Source of the DNA: Streptomyces longisporoflavus
GTDB taxonomy: Bacteria; Actinomycetota; Actinomycetes; Streptomycetales; Streptomycetaceae
Assembly (NCBI RefSeq): GCF_014649775.1
Contig: NZ_BMTR01000015.1
Coordinates: forward strand, 1 to 64,000
Direction: 5' to 3'
Length of the DNA: 64,000 bases
The position numbers and the translations under genes are program-made. Within the stretch, counting starts at the first letter, position 1, and each line of letters starts with the position of its first letter. The notes under the pieces were generated by a model that saw only the letters and a program-made list of their open reading frames with translations, searched no databases and was not told where the DNA came from. Below, piece after piece: positions 36,158-43,933 of this stretch.

Positions 36158-36913
36158 ATGACAGTGCAGGACAGCGGAAAGGCCGCGCTCGTCACGGGCG
36201 CGAGCCGCGGCATCGGCTACGGCATCGCGGAGGCGCTCGTCGCCCGCGGTGACCGGGTGTGCATCACCGGGCGCAACGAGGACGCGCTCAAGGAAGCCGT
36301 CGAGAAGCTCGGCTCCGACCGGGTCATCGGCGTCGCGGGCAAGGCCCACGACGAGGCCCACCAGGCGGTCGCCGTCGAGCGCACCATGGAGGCCTTCGGG
36401 CGGGTCGACTTCTTGATCAACAACGCCGGTACGAACCCGGTGTTCGGGCCGATGGCGGACCTCGACCTCAACGTGGCGCGCAAGGTCTTCGAGACCAACG
36501 TGATCTCCGCGCTCGGCTTCGCCCAGCTGACCTGGAAGGCCTGGCAGAGCGAGAACGGCGGCGCGATCGTGAACATCGCCTCCGTCGCGGGCGTCTCCCC
36601 GTCGCCGTTCATCGGCGCGTACGGCATGAGCAAGGCCGCCATGGTCAACCTCACGCTCCAGCTGGCGCACGAGTTCGCGCCGAAGGTGCGGGTCAACTCG
36701 ATCGCGCCCGCGGTGGTCAAGACCAAGTTCGCCCAGGCGCTGTACGAGGGCCGCGAGGAAGAGGCGGCTGCCGCGTACCCGCTCGGGCGGCTCGGTGTGC
36801 CGGAGGACATCGGCGGCGCCGCCGCGTTCCTCACGTCCGGCCAGTCCGACTGGATCACGGGCCAGACACTCGTGGTCGATGGCGGCATCTTCCTCAATGC
36901 GGGCGTCGCCTGA
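36158..36913 (+). CDS. SDR-family oxidoreductase
   Basis: A 251-aa short-chain dehydrogenase: VTGASRGIGYGIAEAL, NNAGTNPVFGPM, and catalytic YGMSKAAM (Tyr/Lys). ATG 36158 follows CGGAG. It is paired with the FabG-like gene, so the two probably act in one lipid or polyketide-like metabolic route (inference). A hairpin at 36969-37004 ends the transcript. Confidence 0.9.
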   Translation: MTVQDSGKAALVTGASRGIGYGIAEALVARGDRVCITGRNEDALKEAVEKLGSDRVIGVAGKAHDEAHQAVAVERTMEAFGRVDFLINNAGTNPVFGPMADLDLNVARKVFETNVISALGFAQLTWKAWQSENGGAIVNIASVAGVSPSPFIGAYGMSKAAMVNLTLQLAHEFAPKVRVNSIAPAVVKTKFAQALYEGREEEAAAAYPLGRLGVPEDIGGAAAFLTSGQSDWITGQTLVVDGGIFLNAGVA

Positions 36914-36968
36914 CGAGGTTCTCAATCCTCGGATACGCCCCTCAAAAGGGACGTACACCCGCATGAAG

Positions 36969-37016
36969 TGCCCCGTCGGCGCCGCGAGTTGGCTCGGCGG
37001 GGCATTGCGGTAGGGT
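36969..37016 (+). promoter_or_regulatory. Hairpin and promoter before the peptide-binding lipoprotein gene
   Basis: A 10-bp stem (36969-36978 with 36995-37004, one wobble) may end the SDR transcript. Overlapping it, TTGGCT (36989-36994), a 16-base spacer and TAGGGT (37011-37016) form the promoter of the next gene. Confidence 0.6.
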
Positions 37017-37054
37017 CTGCCGACCCATGGCATGGCCGATCGAGGAGCGTGCGC

Positions 37055-38686
37055 GTGTTCAGTGAAGTTCGTCTGGTGGCGGCGGCGGGTCTGCGTGGCC
37101 TGGCCGGGCTGCCTCGCCGGGGCCTGCGGCCGGCCGCGGCGCTGGTGTCCGTCTCCCTCATCTCGGGATGTGGCGTCCTTTCGTCGGATGATTCCGACGA
37201 GGAGCAGCAGATCACCGTCGGCACGATGAGTGCTCCCAGTACTCTCGATCCGGCGGCCGCCTGGGACAGCTCCTGGGAGCTGTACCGAAACGTCTTCCAG
37301 ACGCTCCTGAGCTTCCCCAGCGGGGCGGCCGAGCCCGAGCCGGACGCGGCCGAGTCCTGCAAGTTCACCGACGAGTCGAACCAGGTCTTCACCTGTGAGC
37401 TGCGGGAGGACCTCAAGTTCTCCGACGGCCACGAGCTGGACGCGCGGGCGGTCAAGTACACCTTCGACCGGATGCGGCGCATCGACGTGAAGGGCGGCCC
37501 CGCGGGGCTGCTCGGATCGCTCGACTCGATCGCGACCAAGGGTGAGCGGACGGTCACGTTCCGCCTCAAGAAGCCGGACGCCACCTTCCCGTTCGTGCTC
37601 TCCACGCCCGCCATGTCGATCGTCGACCCCCGTGAGTACCCGGCGGACAAGCTCCGCGAGGGCACCTCGATCGCCGGCTCGGGGCCCTACTCCCTGAAGT
37701 CGTACAAGGCCGGTGAGCGGGCGGAGCTGGTCAAGAACACCCACTACAAGGGCGCGGCCGAGCGCAAGAACGACGCCGTCACCATCCGCTACTTCAACAA
37801 GTCGTCCGCCATGGTGGAGGCCCTGCGCGACAAGCAGATCGATGTCACCTTCCGCGGGCTCGCGTCCGGGGACGTCGTCGACATGCAGGCCAACAAGAAC
37901 GCGCGCGAGGGCATCCAGCTCGTCGAGGGCTCCGGCACCGAGATCCGTTACCTGGTGTTCAACCCGGACGACCCCTGGGCCGGGAAGAAGCAGGTCCGGC
38001 AGGCCGTCGCCCAGGTCATCGACCGCCCGGCCATCGCCCACAAGATCTACCAGGACACGGTCGAGCCGCTGTACTCGATGGTCCCCCAGGGGCTCACCGG
38101 GCACGGCACCGGCTTCTTCGACGACTACGGAGACCCCAGTGCCGCCAAGGCCGCCGACATCCTGAAGGGCGCCGGCATCAACCAGCCGGTGCCGCTCACC
38201 CTCTGGTACACCACCGACCGCTACGGCTCGGCGACCGAGGGCGAGTTCAAGGAGATCAAGCGGCAGCTCGAGGCATCGGGTCTCTTCAAGATCACGATCA
38301 AGGGCCGTCCCTGGACCGAGTTCGACGCGGGCACCAAGAAGCGCGAGTACCCGGTCTTCGGCCGTGGCTGGTTCCCCGACTTCCCCGACGCGGAGAACTT
38401 CATCGCGCCGTTCATCGGCGAGAAGAACGTGCTCAACACGCCCTATCCGTCGCGGGAGATCACCGACGAGGTGCTGCCGCGCTCCCGCCGTGAGGCCGAC
38501 CGCGGAGCGGTGGCCGACGACTTCGAGCAGGCCCAGAAGGTCCTCGTCGACGACGCCAGGCTGCTGCCGCTGTGGCAGGGCAAGCAGTACATCATGGCGA
38601 GCGAGGAGATCGCGGGCGGCGAACGTGCCCTCGACCCCTCGGCGATCATGATGATGTGGGAGCTGGAGCGCAAGACCAGCTGGTAG
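37055..38686 (+). CDS. ABC-type oligopeptide/nickel solute-binding lipoprotein
   Basis: A 543-aa family-5 solute-binding protein. A signal peptide ends in the lipobox LISGC (about residues 32-36). The mature part has QQITVGTMSAPSTLDPAAAW and typical blocks RPAIAHKIYQDTVEPLYSMV and VFGRGWFPDFPDAENF. It would bind peptides or similar ligands for import, but no permease or ATPase gene is adjacent, so it is an orphan. GTG 37055 has GAGGA at 37041-37045. The stop codon lies in the first of three 18-bp repeats. Confidence 0.9.
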   Translation: MFSEVRLVAAAGLRGLAGLPRRGLRPAAALVSVSLISGCGVLSSDDSDEEQQITVGTMSAPSTLDPAAAWDSSWELYRNVFQTLLSFPSGAAEPEPDAAESCKFTDESNQVFTCELREDLKFSDGHELDARAVKYTFDRMRRIDVKGGPAGLLGSLDSIATKGERTVTFRLKKPDATFPFVLSTPAMSIVDPREYPADKLREGTSIAGSGPYSLKSYKAGERAELVKNTHYKGAAERKNDAVTIRYFNKSSAMVEALRDKQIDVTFRGLASGDVVDMQANKNAREGIQLVEGSGTEIRYLVFNPDDPWAGKKQVRQAVAQVIDRPAIAHKIYQDTVEPLYSMVPQGLTGHGTGFFDDYGDPSAAKAADILKGAGINQPVPLTLWYTTDRYGSATEGEFKEIKRQLEASGLFKITIKGRPWTEFDAGTKKREYPVFGRGWFPDFPDAENFIAPFIGEKNVLNTPYPSREITDEVLPRSRREADRGAVADDFEQAQKVLVDDARLLPLWQGKQYIMASEEIAGGERALDPSAIMMMWELERKTSW

Positions 38687-38724
38687 CGCAGGACCAGCTG
38701 GTAGCGCGAGACCAGCTGGTGGCG
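38671..38724 (+). repeat. Three 18-bp repeats across a stop codon
   Basis: Units 38671-38688, 38689-38706 and 38707-38724 share ACCAGCTGGT-GCG. The stop TAG of the binding protein is in the first unit, so the 3' end of the gene has been copied downstream. Confidence 0.9.
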
Positions 38725-38851
38725 CGAGGCCGGTCGGCAGCACGAGGCCGACCGGCGGCGGGGGAGCGCGGGCAGAGGGGCCGGGACGGATTGTCAGTGG
38801 CCGCCGGTAGGTTCAGTGGTGAGAAGTGACCGCACACCGGAGGTTGTTGAC

Positions 38852-39535
38852 GTGACCGACATCGCCATGCTGCCCGCGTCCTGGCGCGGAGTCCTCGGCG
38901 AGGAGCTGCAGAAGCCCTACTTCAAGGAGCTCACCGAGTTCGTCGAGGCAGAGCGGGCAAAGGGGCCCGTCTACCCTCCGCGTGACGAGGTGTTCGCCGC
39001 GCTCGACGCGACTCCGTACGACCAGGTCAAGGTGCTCGTCCTCGGCCAGGACCCGTATCACGGCGAGGGGCAGGGGCACGGCCTCTGCTTCTCCGTGCGG
39101 CCCGGCGTGAAGACCCCGCCCTCGCTGCGCAACATCTACAAGGAGATGAAGGAAGAGCTCGGCCACCCGGTGCCGGACAACGGCTATCTGATGCCGTGGG
39201 CCCGGCAGGGCGTCCTGCTCCTGAACGCGGTGCTCACCGTCCGCGCGGGAGAGGCCAACTCCCACAAGGCCAAGGGCTGGGAGAAGTTCACGGACGCGGT
39301 GATCCGTGCCGTGGCCGAGCGCCCCGACCCCGCCGTCTTCGTCCTGTGGGGCAATTACGCCCAGAAGAAGCTCCCGCTCATCGACGAGGAGCGGCACGCG
39401 GTCGTGAAGGGCGCGCACCCCTCGCCGCTCTCCGCGAAGAGGTTCTTCGGCTCGCGTCCCTTCACGCAGATCGACGAGGCCGTGGCGGCGCAGGGACACG
39501 AGCCGATCGACTGGCGCATCCCGGACCTGGGCTGA
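38852..39535 (+). CDS. ung: Uracil-DNA glycosylase
   Basis: A 227-aa family-1 enzyme that removes uracil from DNA to start base-excision repair. The catalytic water-activating loop GQDPYHG has D67; the minor-groove loop is HPSPLSAKRFFG; LLLNAVLTVRAGEANSH is also conserved. GTG 38852 has GGAGG at 38839-38843. The length is normal for the family. Confidence 0.96.
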   Translation: MTDIAMLPASWRGVLGEELQKPYFKELTEFVEAERAKGPVYPPRDEVFAALDATPYDQVKVLVLGQDPYHGEGQGHGLCFSVRPGVKTPPSLRNIYKEMKEELGHPVPDNGYLMPWARQGVLLLNAVLTVRAGEANSHKAKGWEKFTDAVIRAVAERPDPAVFVLWGNYAQKKLPLIDEERHAVVKGAHPSPLSAKRFFGSRPFTQIDEAVAAQGHEPIDWRIPDLG

Positions 39536-39700
39536 GCCCGGCGGAGCGCGCCGGTGCGGTCGTCCCGTGACGGCTGCGCCGTGCCGGCCCGGATCGTCGT
39601 CGCACCGTCACCGGGCTGGCCCAGCGGCACGCGCGTGCGCCTCGCGGCCGTTCGCGCCTGACTGTGATTGTCGGTGGGTGCGGCTAGCGTCGAGAGCGGT

Positions 39701-39727
39701 GGGCACGTTGGGCACGTTGGGCACGTT
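39701..39727 (+). repeat. Three 9-bp tandem units GGGCACGTT
   Basis: Perfect units at 39701-39709, 39710-39718 and 39719-39727, just before the ribosome site of the next gene. Confidence 0.9.
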
Positions 39728-39751
39728 GGGCTTACGAGTGTGGAGGACCCG

Positions 39752-40240
39752 GTGGCGGAGCAGCAGGAGCAGGCGGCGGAAGACGCCATGATGACCCGGA
39801 TCGGGCAGGCGGTCATGCTGCACCACGGGGGTGACCGCGAGGAGGCCCGGGGCCGCTTCCTCGGCCTGTGGTCGGAGATCGGCGAGGAGGGCGACCCGCT
39901 GCACCGCTGCACGCTCGCGCACTACATGGCGGACACGCAGGAGGACCCGTCGGACGAACTGGCGTGGGACTTGCGGGCGTTGTCGGCGGCGGACGAGCTC
40001 ACGGACGAGCGCCTGCACGAGCATCACGACTCGATCGCGGTCCGCGGCTTCTACCCCTCCCTGCACCTGAACCTCGCCGCGGACTACGCGAAGCTGGACC
40101 GCCCCGAGGCGGCCCGCAACCACCTCCGGCGAGCACGTGAGGTGGTCGGGGCGCTGGGGGACGACGGGTACGGGGACGGGGTCCGGGCGGCCATCGGGCG
40201 CCTGGAGCTGCAGCTGGGGGAGGGCAGCGAGGTGGAGTGA
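39752..40240 (+). CDS. Tetratricopeptide-like hypothetical protein
   Basis: A 162-aa all-alpha protein: MMTRIGQAVMLHHGGDREEA, LAHYMADTQEDPSDELAWDL, FYPSLHLNLAADYAKLDRPE, and AARNHLRRAREVVGALGDDG, which read as TPR-like helix pairs. It is probably a protein-interaction module; no partner is evident. GTG 39752 has GGAGG at 39743-39747; an ATG at 39668 would add a low-complexity GHV-repeat from the 9-bp units. Confidence 0.75.
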   Translation: MAEQQEQAAEDAMMTRIGQAVMLHHGGDREEARGRFLGLWSEIGEEGDPLHRCTLAHYMADTQEDPSDELAWDLRALSAADELTDERLHEHHDSIAVRGFYPSLHLNLAADYAKLDRPEAARNHLRRAREVVGALGDDGYGDGVRAAIGRLELQLGEGSEVE

Positions 40241-40317
40241 GGCAGGGGCCGGGGCTGGGGCTGGTCGCAGAGGGCGGGGCGGCGCGGGTGGCGGGGGTTC
40301 AGGGCTGTGCGGGCGGG

Positions 40318-40773
40318 TCAATGACCGTAGGCGTCCTGGCAGATGACGGCCTCGGGGCTGCCGGGCTGCCAGCCGCCGTACTGCTTGCCGAGGGCGCAGG
40401 GGTCCGTACTCGTGGGTGCGGCCGTGGGGAGCGCCGGTGATTCGGCGGCCACGGGCCGGTGGCCGCGGCGCTGCGGGGGCGGGGTCGAGCGCTGCGGGGG
40501 TCTCGCCGTGCGGGACGGCGCGGCGGGGATGCTCGGCGCGGTGCCGGTGGCGCGGGGTGCCGGGTCACGGGGCGGTCCGATGAGTTCGAGCGCCTCGCGG
40601 GCGGGGGCTTCCACGACGCGCGGGCGGGAATGGCCGTCGGGGCGGGGTGCCGGGGGTGGGGCGCTCGCGACGGTCGGCCCCGTCGCGGGCTGCCGCTCGA
40701 CGCTCACACAGCCGGAGAGGGCGGTGACCGCCACGGAGGCCAGGAGCGTGGCGGTGGTCGTGGTTCGGTGCAT
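40318..40773 (-). CDS. Hypothetical lipoprotein
   Basis: A 151-aa protein. A Thr-rich signal peptide ends in the lipobox ALSGC (Cys22). The mature part is a long Pro/Arg/Ala disordered region with a short folded-looking end (DPCALGKQYGGWQPGSPEAV) containing two cysteines that could form a disulfide. Function unknown. ATG 40773 begins the signal peptide; the frame extends upstream without a clear ribosome site. Confidence 0.7.
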   Translation of the reverse strand: MHRTTTTATLLASVAVTALSGCVSVERQPATGPTVASAPPPAPRPDGHSRPRVVEAPAREALELIGPPRDPAPRATGTAPSIPAAPSRTARPPQRSTPPPQRRGHRPVAAESPALPTAAPTSTDPCALGKQYGGWQPGSPEAVICQDAYGH

Positions 40774-40927
40774 TCGCGCAACTCTGCGGGTTACGGGGCC
40801 CTTCCGGCGAGGGAATGGGCGGAAGTTGGCCCGCATGGCTTAGTGGGTTCGCCTCTGGCCGGCGGGGGGAGCGGGGGCTGGTTGGGGTCGGTCCGGGGTG
40901 GGTTGTTCTCTGCGGGCCTCGGGGATT

Positions 40928-41067
40928 TCCGCCGCTCCGCGGCGAGGTTTTCCCGCCCGCCCACCCGTTACTCCGCGTCCAGCATGTGGGTGTCTGTGAG
41001 GCAGTCGGGGCTTTTCGCCGCTTCGCGGTGAGCTCTTCCCGCCCGCCCGTTACTCCGCGTCCAGCAT
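40928..41067 (-). repeat. Direct duplication covering the TetR gene 3' end
   Basis: Two imperfect copies (40928-40985 and 41014-41067) share a small hairpin (CGCCGC/GCGGCG) and an identical GTTACTCCGCGTCCAGCAT segment, which is the last codons and stop of the TetR gene in the second copy. The 276-base gap 40774-41049 has no other gene. Confidence 0.8.
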
Positions 41068-41664
41068 CCCCCGTAGTAGGTCGCCGACATTGCGCCGCAG
41101 GGCCTTCTCGTCCGGGGGCGGTGTGCGGGGGGAGCCCGCTGCGCAGGAGAAGAGGAGGCCCTCGCACCATGCCACCAGGGACAGCGCGTGCCGCTCGGGG
41201 TCCGGTGAGCCCAGGGTGCGCATCAGGGCCACCAGCGGCTCCCTGAAGCGGGCTCCCGCCGCGTCGTAGTAGGCGCGCAGCTCCGGCCTGCGGGTTGCCT
41301 CCAGGGCCAGTTCGTAGCGGGCGATCAGGAGTGTGCGGTGATCGCCCGTGAGGTAGCGGTGCAGGGCCAGGGCGAGCGCGGTGATCACGGGCTCGCGGTC
41401 CTCCCCGCCGGCGCCCGTGAGGCCGCGCAGCTCGGCGGGGGCGAGCACCGCGCCCTCGCGTTCCGCCAGCCTGGCCACCGCCGCCTCGAGGAGGGCGAGC
41501 CGGGTGCGCGCGTGATTGGACGTCGAGCCCTGCGGGAGCCCCGCCGCCTCGTCCACGGCCCGGTGCGTCAGCCCCCGCATGCCGCGCTCGGCGAGCAGGG
41601 AGAGTGCCGCGTCGGCGATCAGTTCGCTGCGGGGCGGACCCGCGCTGAGCTTGCGTACGGACAT
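41050..41664 (-). CDS. TetR/AcrR family regulator
   Basis: A 204-aa TetR protein: helix-turn-helix (IADAALSLLAERGMRGLTHR, AVDEAAGLPQGSTSNHARTR) and a C-terminal ligand domain. ATG 41664 lies 7 bases after TAGGGT (minus strand, 41672-41677), predicting a leaderless mRNA. Two near-identical palindromes at 41686-41733 lie in the 89-base divergent region shared with the FAD-monooxygenase gene, so it most likely represses both. Confidence 0.9.
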   Translation of the reverse strand: MSVRKLSAGPPRSELIADAALSLLAERGMRGLTHRAVDEAAGLPQGSTSNHARTRLALLEAAVARLAEREGAVLAPAELRGLTGAGGEDREPVITALALALHRYLTGDHRTLLIARYELALEATRRPELRAYYDAAGARFREPLVALMRTLGSPDPERHALSLVAWCEGLLFSCAAGSPRTPPPDEKALRRNVGDLLRGMLDAE

Positions 41665-41685
41665 GGGGCCCACCCTACCGGCAAC

Positions 41686-41733
41686 CACTACAGGTGTAGT
41701 ACGGTCGGTGGCGCAGTCACTACAGATGTAGTG
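41686..41733. promoter_or_regulatory. Two TetR operators
   Basis: ACTACAGGTGTAGT (41687-41700) and CACTACAGATGTAGTG (41718-41733) are near-identical palindromes whose centres are 32 bp apart, about three helical turns. This is a good layout for two TetR dimers on the same face of the DNA. Confidence 0.8.
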
Positions 41734-41753
41734 AACGAGCCCGAGGAGGAGTC

Positions 41754-42962
41754 ATGGCGCAGCCCCCCAAGCCCCACGCCGTCGTCATCGGTGGCGGTAT
41801 CGGCGGACTCACCTCCGCCATCGCCCTGCACCTCTCCGGCTGGCGCGTCACCGTCCTGGAGCGGGCGGCGACGCTGGAACCCGTCGGCTCCGGCATCGGA
41901 CTCGCCCCCAACTCCCAGCGCGCACTGGACGTCCTCGGCCTCGGCGACCGGGTCCGCTCCCGCGCGGCCCTGGAGGGAGACGGCGGGATGCGCGCCCAGA
42001 ACGGACGCTGGCTCGTCCGGCTGAGCGCCTCGGCGGCCGCGTCGGAGTTCGGCGGCTCGCTCGTGCTCCTGCACCGCGCGAACCTCGTCGACCTGCTCGT
42101 CTCCGCGCTGCCCGCCGACGCCCTGCGCACCGGGGCACGGGCCGAGCTCGCCGACCCGGGAGCGGCCGACCGCAGGGCCGTTGTCCGTACCGAAGGCGGG
42201 GACATCGAGGCGGACCTCGTGATCGGCGCCGACGGCATCAACTCAGCCGTGCGCTCGGCCCTCTTCCCGGCACACCCGCAGCCGACGTACGCCGGATTCA
42301 CGGCCTGGCGCATCGTCGTCCCCGCGCCCGACCGCCCCTTCGAACCCCACGAGACCTGGGGACGCGGCGGAGTCTGGGGCACCCACCCGCTCAAGGACGG
42401 CAGGATCTACGCGTACGCCACCGCCACCGTCCCCGCGGGCGGGCACAGCCCCGACGGGGAGAAGGCCGAGCTGGCACGCCGCTTCGCCGACTGGCACGAC
42501 CCCATCCCCGCGATCATCGCCGCCGCACGCCCCGAGGACATCCTGCGCAATGACGTGCGCCACATGAGCACGCCCCTCACGCACTACCACCGGGGGCGGG
42601 TCGCGCTCGTCGGCGACGCCGCGCACGCCATGGCGCCCACCCTGGCCCAGGGCGGCAACCAGGCCATCGAGGACGCCGTCGTCCTGGCCCACCACGTGGA
42701 CCCGGCGAACGACCTGGCCGCCGGGCTCGCCGGCTACAGCGCGGCACGCGTGCCGCGCACGACGGCGATCGTCCGGCAGGCGGCGCGCGCGGCCCGCATG
42801 AACCACCTGACGAACGGCCCCCTCATCGCCGTACGCAACGAACTCATCGCGGCGGCGGCACGTCTCGGCCCGAACCTCATCCTGCGAAGCTTCGCCTCCA
42901 TCGCCGACTGGCGCCCGCCGCAGCAGCCGTATGCTGCGGGAACACAAGTCGCACAGCGGTAG
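41754..42962 (+). CDS. FAD-dependent monooxygenase
   Basis: A 402-aa flavoprotein hydroxylase of the PHBH type: VVIGGGIGGLTSAIAL (FAD dinucleotide loop), LVIGADGINSAVRSAL (DG motif) and ALVGDAAHAMAPTLAQGGNQ (GD motif). It hydroxylates or epoxidises an aromatic or similar compound with NAD(P)H and O2; the substrate is unknown. ATG 41754 has GAGGAGGAG. It is under the divergent TetR regulator and may take part in detoxification. Confidence 0.92.
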   Translation: MAQPPKPHAVVIGGGIGGLTSAIALHLSGWRVTVLERAATLEPVGSGIGLAPNSQRALDVLGLGDRVRSRAALEGDGGMRAQNGRWLVRLSASAAASEFGGSLVLLHRANLVDLLVSALPADALRTGARAELADPGAADRRAVVRTEGGDIEADLVIGADGINSAVRSALFPAHPQPTYAGFTAWRIVVPAPDRPFEPHETWGRGGVWGTHPLKDGRIYAYATATVPAGGHSPDGEKAELARRFADWHDPIPAIIAAARPEDILRNDVRHMSTPLTHYHRGRVALVGDAAHAMAPTLAQGGNQAIEDAVVLAHHVDPANDLAAGLAGYSAARVPRTTAIVRQAARAARMNHLTNGPLIAVRNELIAAAARLGPNLILRSFASIADWRPPQQPYAAGTQVAQR

Positions 42963-43009
42963 AACACAGCGGTGGAACACGGCGGCGGCAGAGCAGACAG
43001 GGGACAGTG

Positions 43010-43933
43010 GTGAAGGTCGGCTGCATCGGACTCGGTGACATCGCACAGAAGGCGTATCTGCCCGTGCTCACCACCCTGCCGGGGGTCGAGCTGCACCTGC
43101 AGACGCGCACGCCCGCGACCCTCGCCCGCGTCGCGGGCGTCCACCACATCCCCGAGGAGCGCTGCCACACCGACCTCGACTCGCTGCTCGCCCGGGGAAT
43201 CGACGCCGCCTTCGTGCACGCCTCGACCGCCGCCCACCCGGAGATCGTGACGCGGCTGCTCGAAGCGGGCGTCGCCACCTACGTCGACAAGCCTCTGGCG
43301 TACGAGTTCGCCGACTCGGAGCGGCTCGTACGCCTCGCCGAGGAACGCGCGACGAGCCTCGCCGTCGGCTTCAACCGCCGCTTCGCACCCGGTTACGCCC
43401 AGTGCGTCGAGCACCCGCGCGAGCTGATCCTGATGCAGAAGAACCGCGTCGGACTGCCCGAGGACGTGCGCACGCTCGTCCTCGACGACTTCATCCACGT
43501 CGTGGACACGCTGCGTTTCCTGGCGCCGGGACCGATCGACCACGTCGGCGTGCGCGCCCGCATGCACGACGGGCTCATGGAGCACGTCGTGCTGCAACTC
43601 GCGGGGGACGGATTCACCGCGCTCGGCGTGATGAACCGGCTGAGCGGCTCCGCCGAGGAGATCCTGGAGGTCTCCGGCCAGGACACCAAGCGGCAGGTGG
43701 TCAATCTCGCCGAGGTCATCGACCACAAGGGCCAGCCCAGCGTGCGGCGGCGCGGCGACTGGGTGCCGGTGGCCAGGCAGCGCGGCATCGAGCAGGTGGT
43801 GCACGCCTTCCTCGACGCCGTGCGCGCGGGCAAGGTGCTCAGCGCCCGGGACGCGTTGGCGACCCATGAGCTGTGCGAGCACGTGGTCCGTGCGGCTCAG
43901 GAGCAGCAGGCCCGGGAGCAGCGGACCGGCTGA
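43010..43933 (+). CDS. Gfo/Idh/MocA family oxidoreductase
   Basis: About 307 aa. Rossmann start VGCIGLGDIAQKAYLPVLTT, catalytic lysine in DKPLAYE (variant of EKP), and HASTAAHPEIVTRLLEAGV. It acts on a sugar or cyclitol with NAD(P); substrate unknown. Two GTG codons (43007, 43010) are possible; AGGGGA at 42999-43004 fits 43010 better. Its last 95 bases overlap the convergent lnt gene. Confidence 0.87.
   Translation: MKVGCIGLGDIAQKAYLPVLTTLPGVELHLQTRTPATLARVAGVHHIPEERCHTDLDSLLARGIDAAFVHASTAAHPEIVTRLLEAGVATYVDKPLAYEFADSERLVRLAEERATSLAVGFNRRFAPGYAQCVEHPRELILMQKNRVGLPEDVRTLVLDDFIHVVDTLRFLAPGPIDHVGVRARMHDGLMEHVVLQLAGDGFTALGVMNRLSGSAEEILEVSGQDTKRQVVNLAEVIDHKGQPSVRRRGDWVPVARQRGIEQVVHAFLDAVRAGKVLSARDALATHELCEHVVRAAQEQQAREQRTG

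Noticed and set aside
35372..36913. Fatty-acid or polyketide cluster
   Set aside because: Two SDR genes alone; no ketosynthase, carrier protein or acyltransferase is nearby.
34700..38743. 1347-codon minus-strand open frame
   Set aside because: It lies antisense to DUF3037, two SDR genes and the binding lipoprotein, all with clear motifs; this is GC-driven openness.
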